From positions 1 to 6,823 of the forward strand of contig JBGUNJ010000194.1 of assembly GCA_045117315.1 (NCBI GenBank): 6,823 nucleotides of DNA, written 5' to 3'. The position numbers and the translations under genes are program-made. Shown here piece by piece: positions 5,937 through 6,823 of this stretch; position 1 is the first letter of the stretch; each line of letters opens with the position of its first letter. The DNA comes from CAG-791 sp045117315 (GTDB lineage Bacteria; Bacillota; Clostridia; Lachnospirales; Lachnospiraceae). Under the pieces are notes generated by a model. It was not told where the DNA came from, did not search any database, and saw nothing but the letters and a program-made list of their open reading frames with translations.

Positions 5937-5965
5937 AAATTACGCAACAAGTTGTTTCGCAATTT
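5937..5965. repeat. 29-bp near-palindrome
   Basis: The sequence runs AAATT-A-CG-C-AACAA, a central G, then TTGTT-T-CG-C-AATTT. The halves are complementary except at two symmetric positions on each side. It shares ATTACGC with the hairpin some 80 bases to its left. It could be an operator or recombination site, but no neighbouring regulator or recombinase gene supports that. Confidence 0.55.
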
Positions 5966-6114
5966 CAGAATCCGGAAACAATCCGTCAGCTGTACCTGTG
6001 TTCTGTCCCATCCATATCGGTGATTATCTTTTTATAAATAGTGCGTCACAACAGAGGCCCTTCCAGGTCTCTTTCCTTCATTTCTCAAACAGCTATTCCC
6101 AGCCGCCCTCAATT

Positions 6115-6133
6115 GGTGTACTTGTGGTGTACT
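6115..6133. repeat. Direct repeat of GGTGTACT one helical turn apart
   Basis: GGTGTACT occurs at 6115-6122 and 6126-6133, a start-to-start spacing of 11 bases. This same-face arrangement is typical of protein-binding direct repeats, but with only two 8-base copies it may be chance. Confidence 0.4.
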
Positions 6134-6250
6134 AATCCCTGCTTTTCCCTCTGACACCCTTGATTTTACTGGCTCTCCGGGCTTTTACAGAATAGTGCCG
6201 TGGTAAACGAAAAGTATACGGACCATAAAAATCAGTCCTTTCTAACAGAC

Positions 6251-6280
6251 CTGTTTTGCCCGGTTTTGCCGTGATTTGCC
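6251..6280. repeat. Three 10-bp iterated units ending in TTTGCC
   Basis: CTGTTTTGCC, CGGTTTTGCC and GTGATTTGCC follow each other with a strict 10-base period, just past the 3' end of the minus-strand CPBP gene. The helical phasing suggests a possible binding site. No function can be assigned. Confidence 0.55.
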
Positions 6281-6305
6281 GCATAAACAAAGTGCCTGGT
6301 ACCGT

Positions 6306-6823
6306 TTACCCGATTCCCCACTTCTCATTCCATAAAGTCTGTATTTTGTCCCTCATAGCAGGGCGAATCAAATACAGGCCCCAGATACCGGCGATGATGT
6401 AGACAACAACGCTGAGAATTATGCCAATCGTAACTGTTTCTGAAGTCATGATGCCGCTATCCAGAGTAGGATCTGCCACAAAGCACATATAATCATACAC
6501 AGCATGCATAGCGATCGGAACCAGAATACTGCCGGACCTCAGATATACAGCGGCATATAAGAAACCGCCGAAGATGGTCGAAATGCCTTGTATCACGGCC
6601 ATCGCGGGGCTGGCCCCCTGGAAGATGTTTCCTATGTGAAGGATACCGAAGATCAAGGCGGTTATACCTACAATAATATATATTCTGTTTTTGCTCTTAA
6701 GATACCTCATCGCGAGCGGAATGGTAACGCCTCTGAAAATGGTCTCCTCAAAAAAGCCCGCAGCCAAAGCCATAGCCAGGCTGAGCAATGTCGGATTGAA
6801 ATAGAATCCGCTGTCAAAAACTG
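6306..6823 (-). CDS. CPBP family intramembrane glutamic endopeptidase (CAAX protease/Abi), 5' partial
   Basis: This is a membrane-embedded protease of the CPBP (Rce1-like, Abi) family. The frame is open to the right edge of the window, so the N-terminus is missing. A TTG at 6788 is in frame but lies mid-domain and is unlikely to be the true start. Of the 171 visible residues, motif 1 is EETIFRG (Glu25, Glu26, Arg30), motif 2 is FGILH (Phe58, His62) and motif 3 is HAVYD (His106, Asp110). All residues thought to form the active site are therefore present. Hydrophobic segments surround each motif, and a last helix at about 128-152 precedes a short charged tail. Family members process prenylated proteins in eukaryotes; in bacteria they are linked to bacteriocin self-immunity, peptide maturation and phage exclusion, but substrates are mostly unknown. 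It is followed by no gene on its strand for about 980 bases. Confidence 0.88.
   Translation of the reverse strand, partial: VFDSGFYFNPTLLSLAMALAAGFFEETIFRGVTIPLAMRYLKSKNRIYIIVGITALIFGILHIGNIFQGASPAMAVIQGISTIFGGFLYAAVYLRSGSILVPIAMHAVYDYMCFVADPTLDSGIMTSETVTIGIILSVVVYIIAGIWGLYLIRPAMRDKIQTLWNEKWGIG

Larger units (their letters stand above)
5327..6305. other. About 980-bp region with no supportable gene
   Basis: All six frames were considered. The longest minus-strand frames (95 codons at 5543-5830 and 66 at 5707-5907) overlap each other in different frames, lack ribosome sites and resemble no family I know. A plus-strand frame open over 5310-5555 has no ATG. The minus strand of 5990-6235 shows peptide-like stretches broken by stops. 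I see AT-rich DNA including the 12-bp palindrome AAAAATATTTTT (5619-5630), a terminator-like hairpin (5854-5884), a near-palindrome (5937-5965), a weak hairpin (6053-6072) and two sets of short direct repeats (6115-6133, 6251-6280). It may be decayed mobile or accessory DNA. Confidence 0.6.

Noticed and set aside
6053..6072. Hairpin AGAGGCC/GGTCTCT followed by a pyrimidine-rich tail, possible plus-strand terminator
   Set aside because: The stem is only 7 bp with a G-U pair, the tail is interrupted by cytosines, and no plus-strand gene precedes it.
6202..6310. GGTAAACG and its inverse CGTTTACC, about 100 bases apart, as possible element ends
   Set aside because: They are only 8 bp long, with no target duplication and no transposase between them, so chance is a sufficient explanation.

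Overview
The window looks like chromosomal DNA of a gut-type member of the Clostridia, most likely Lachnospiraceae. I infer this from strong AAAGGAG-type ribosome binding sites, a Gram-positive style lipoprotein binding protein with a Ser/Gly/Ala-rich linker, and the flavour of the proteins. No rRNA, tRNA or CRISPR array was found. The left part (1-4081) is visibly GC-richer than the right part (about 4190-6300), so the two halves may have different histories.

Left part (1-4081), plus strand. The window opens with about 90 bases that, on the minus strand, encode an internal piece of a methionine gamma-lyase/cystathionine gamma-synthase family PLP enzyme. Its reading frame stops abruptly where a DMT (EamA) family transporter gene begins at 93. 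Next come three genes of one ABC importer in the order permease, lipoprotein binding protein, ATPase. All three resemble TauC, TauA and TauB, the taurine/aliphatic sulfonate importer. The transporter and permease genes are 33 bases apart and all four genes run the same way, so they are probably one transcription unit. No taurine dioxygenase, taurine transaminase or sulfonate monooxygenase gene is present here, so the fate of any imported sulfonate cannot be read from this window.

Middle (4082-5326). A 438-base intergenic stretch holds four clear stem-loops. One is a 65-base near-perfect hairpin whose U-rich tail lies on the minus strand, and another is a textbook plus-strand terminator. A minus-strand gene follows for a DUF1016/YhcG-type PD-(D/E)XK nuclease. 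It stops just where the catalytic core should begin, and its stop codon lies inside a hairpin. The same gene carries two 25-base palindromic direct repeats that encode a duplicated 13-residue segment.

Right part (5327-6823). About 980 bases hold no gene I can support, only scattered hairpins and short direct repeats. The window ends in a minus-strand CPBP (CAAX protease/Abi) family intramembrane protease gene whose 5' end lies beyond the right edge.

I do not see a convincing undescribed multi-gene system. The best leads are the broken-gene junction at about 90, the beheaded nuclease with its palindromic repeats, and the long hairpin at 4125-4189.
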